A stretch of 64,000 bases of DNA from Porticoccaceae bacterium (GTDB lineage Bacteria; Pseudomonadota; Gammaproteobacteria; Pseudomonadales; Porticoccaceae). The notes beneath the pieces were generated by a model, which did no database searches, was not told where the DNA came from, and worked only from the letters and a program-made list of their open reading frames with translations. Position 1 is the stretch's first letter. Every line of letters starts with the position of its first letter. Below are positions 62,310-64,000 of the stretch, one piece after another. Location: positions 1 through 64,000 of the forward strand of contig BPKH01000007.1 in the NCBI GenBank assembly GCA_026005035.1, written 5' to 3'. Position numbers and translations under genes: made by a program.

Positions 62310-63335
62310 CTACGGGATCTTCACCGGCTGGCCGTCGCGAAGGGGTCGGTCCGCTTCCACGATCAGCATCTCTCCGGCGGCCAGGCCCGACACGACCTCC
62401 ACCTCGTCGCCCAACCGTTTTCCGGTTTTGACGAGCCGCAGCGCGGCCCGGCCCTCCTCAACCACGTAGGCAAGTTCCATTTGTCCGCGGATCTGGATGG
62501 CGCTGGCCGGCACCCGGACGGCTTCCACCTCGGCCACCGGCACCAGCAGCCGGCCGAACTGTCCGCTGCGCAAACCCGGTCGCGCCGGCAGGTCCACCTT
62601 CACGGGGAAGGTGCGCGTGCGCGGGTCGGCCACGGGTGTGATTTCGCTCACCACACCCTCCACCGTCAGTTGCGCGGCGGGGATCCGCACGGTGAGCTTT
62701 TGTCCGAGCCGCACCCGATCCAGCAGGGCTTCGGGCAGGTCGGCCTCCAGCCGCAAGGCCCGGGGATCCTGGATGGCGAGCAAGGGTCGGCCGGGCACCG
62801 CCAGGTCGCCCACGTCTGCCAGTTTGGCGGTGATCACGCCGTCGAAGGGCGCGGTGATCCGGGTGTGCCCGAGCAGGGTCTCGGCCTCCCGGAGTGCGGC
62901 GGCGGCCACCCGCAACTCGGTTTCGGCGGCGTCCAACTCGGCCTGGGAGAGGCTCTTTTGCCGATGGAGGCTGTCCGCCCGCCGCAAATCCCGTTCGGCC
63001 TGCTCGTAGTGGGCGCGGGCCCGTTCAAAGCGGGCTCGGATCTCGCGATCGTCCAGTCTCACCAACAGCTCGCCGGCCTTCACGCTCTTGCCGGGCGCCG
63101 CCCGCATCTCTTCGATGCGCGCCTGCACCTTCGCCTCGAGCACCGCCCGCAATTTGGGCTGAACCGTGCCCACCACCTCCTCGGTGGCCCAGCGCCGCTC
63201 GCGCTCCACCGCGAGCACCTTCACCGCGGCCTCGGGCGGCGGCGCCACCGGTGCGGCGGAATCGCCGTGGGGCCGCTGGCAGCCGCCCAGGGCGGCTGCC
63301 AGCAGACACCAGAAGATCGGTTTGTGCGGTGCCAC
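62310..63335 (-). CDS. Efflux RND transporter periplasmic adaptor subunit
   Basis: Membrane-fusion protein linking the RND pump to an outer-membrane channel. 341 residues. A lipobox ends LGGC (C19). Lipoyl halves VQARIEEMRAAPGKSVKAGELLVRLDD and HTRITAPFDGVITAKLADVGDLAVPGRPLLAI flank a helical hairpin; a beta barrel and membrane-proximal domain follow to AGEMLIVEADRPLRDGQPVKIP. Forms an operon with the pump. Substrate unknown. Confidence 0.92.
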   Translation of the reverse strand: MAPHKPIFWCLLAAALGGCQRPHGDSAAPVAPPPEAAVKVLAVERERRWATEEVVGTVQPKLRAVLEAKVQARIEEMRAAPGKSVKAGELLVRLDDREIRARFERARAHYEQAERDLRRADSLHRQKSLSQAELDAAETELRVAAAALREAETLLGHTRITAPFDGVITAKLADVGDLAVPGRPLLAIQDPRALRLEADLPEALLDRVRLGQKLTVRIPAAQLTVEGVVSEITPVADPRTRTFPVKVDLPARPGLRSGQFGRLLVPVAEVEAVRVPASAIQIRGQMELAYVVEEGRAALRLVKTGKRLGDEVEVVSGLAAGEMLIVEADRPLRDGQPVKIP

Positions 63336-63446
63336 GGCCGGATGCGCCCCGGTGGATGAAGAGGGAAGACTATACCCCTTCCCAACCCTTTCAGTTGATC
63401 GGGAGCAGCGGTCCCGCCGGCGCGCCTTGGCCTGCGACGGGACGGC

Positions 63447-64000
63447 CTACAACATGTAGCGGCCGCCGTTCACGGAGAGGGTGACCCCGGTGATGTAGCC
63501 CGAGGCTTCGTGGGCCAGAAAGGCCACCGCGTGGGCGATGTCTTCCGGCTGGCCGGTGCGCCCCACGGGGATGTTTTGGGCCACGTAACCCTCGAGGCCC
63601 CCCGGAAGGCTCGCCTCGACGCTGCGCAGGCCGTCGGTGAGCACCGTGCTCGGCGCCACGTTGTTGACGGTGATGCCGTGAGGGGCAAGTTCCCGGGCCA
63701 AGGCCTTGGTGAAGGCGATCACGCCCCCCTTGCTCGCCGCGTAGTGGACCATGCCCGGCGTGCCGGATTGGGCGCTGGAAGAGGAGATGTTGACCACCCT
63801 GCCCCAGCGAGCGGCGATCATGTCTTCGACCAGCGCCCGCGTGCAGAAAAAGGCCCCTTTCAGGTTCACGGCCAGCACCCCGTCCCAGTCCTCCTCGGCG
63901 AGCTCCAGGAACGGTTTCTGGGGGGAGATGCCGGCATTGTTGACCAGAATCCCCACCGGGCCGAGGCGCTCGCGCACCTCATTCGCCGCCGCCACCACCG
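63447..64000 (-). CDS. SDR family oxidoreductase, 3-oxoacyl-ACP or acetoacetyl-CoA reductase-like (5' end beyond window)
   Basis: Partial SDR, 184 visible residues ending at 63447; the reading frame stays open at base 64000, so the N-terminal cofactor loop is missing. NNAGISP, the catalytic serines in NISSSSAQSG, YAASKGG with Tyr and Lys, and the DGG-like end SVNGGRYML are seen. FabG/PhaB-like, but the substrate cannot be told. 111 bp separate it from the adaptor gene. Confidence 0.85.
   Translation of the reverse strand, partial: VVAAANEVRERLGPVGILVNNAGISPQKPFLELAEEDWDGVLAVNLKGAFFCTRALVEDMIAARWGRVVNISSSSAQSGTPGMVHYAASKGGVIAFTKALARELAPHGITVNNVAPSTVLTDGLRSVEASLPGGLEGYVAQNIPVGRTGQPEDIAHAVAFLAHEASGYITGVTLSVNGGRYML

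Overview
The window comes from a GC-rich gammaproteobacterium whose origin-proximal gene order is of the Pseudomonas type: dnaA-dnaN-recF-gyrB, mnmG-rsmG-parA-parB-atp, trkA-rsmB-fmt-def-LysM-dprA-tsaC-hemF-aroE, and coxB-coxA-ctaG-coxC-SURF1-ctaA-ctaB-sco. The parS palindrome form, the PA2778/PA2779 protein pair and the aa3/caa3 oxidase cluster fit this class and an aerobic lifestyle. I could not assign a genus.

Layout. 0-5.2 kb (minus): gyrB, recF, dnaN and dnaA, all carrying several single-base indels, mostly in homopolymers. Two perfect parS sites lie inside recF. 5.2-5.5 kb: AT-rich segment with DnaA boxes, a candidate oriC. 5.5-9.2 kb (minus): mnmE, yidC, yidD, rnpA, rpmH. This block is inverted compared with the common dnaA-rpmH divergent arrangement. 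9.2-9.9 kb: a second spacer with DnaA-box-like sites and a hairpin. 9.9-14.1 kb (plus): mnmG, rsmG, parA, parB. 14.2-21.2 kb: complete atpIBEFHAGDC operon. 21.2-24.4 kb: glmU and glmS. 24.4-29.6 kb: PA2778/PA2779-type pair, uvrD, an orphan TRAP binding lipoprotein and a TIGR02444-type gene. 29.6-35.2 kb (minus): trkH, trkA, rsmB, fmt, def. 35.3-40.9 kb (plus): LysM protein, dprA, tsaC, hemF, aroE and an SDR, ending against a gamma-carbonic anhydrase gene. 41.6-50.1 kb: aa3-type oxidase with all its assembly genes. 50.1-53.0 kb: zinc uptake genes znuB-znuC-zur facing znuA across a Zur-box-like palindrome. 53.1-55.8 kb: polA, followed by a 303-bp spacer. 56.1-64 kb (minus): alpha-E/ATP-grasp pair, CDGSH protein, RND efflux pair and a partial SDR.

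How the parts work together. ParA/ParB and the parS sites in recF form the chromosome segregation system beside the replication initiation genes. The atp operon and the cox cluster supply oxidative phosphorylation. ctaA and ctaB make heme A, while sco, ctaG and a Sco-like protein with a CxxxC motif probably handle copper delivery. Def and Fmt act at the two ends of formyl-methionine use. The Znu/Zur genes are a self-contained regulated zinc importer.

The most interesting unannotated signal is the spacer after polA. It holds two tandem units, each with a sigma-E/AlgU-like promoter (GAACTT -35) and a Rho-independent terminator, in the position occupied by Spot 42 in E. coli and ErsA in Pseudomonas. 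I read these as two candidate small RNAs. Frameshifts in conserved genes (gyrB, recF, dnaN, dnaA, dprA, the CDGSH gene and the RND pump) are most likely assembly errors.
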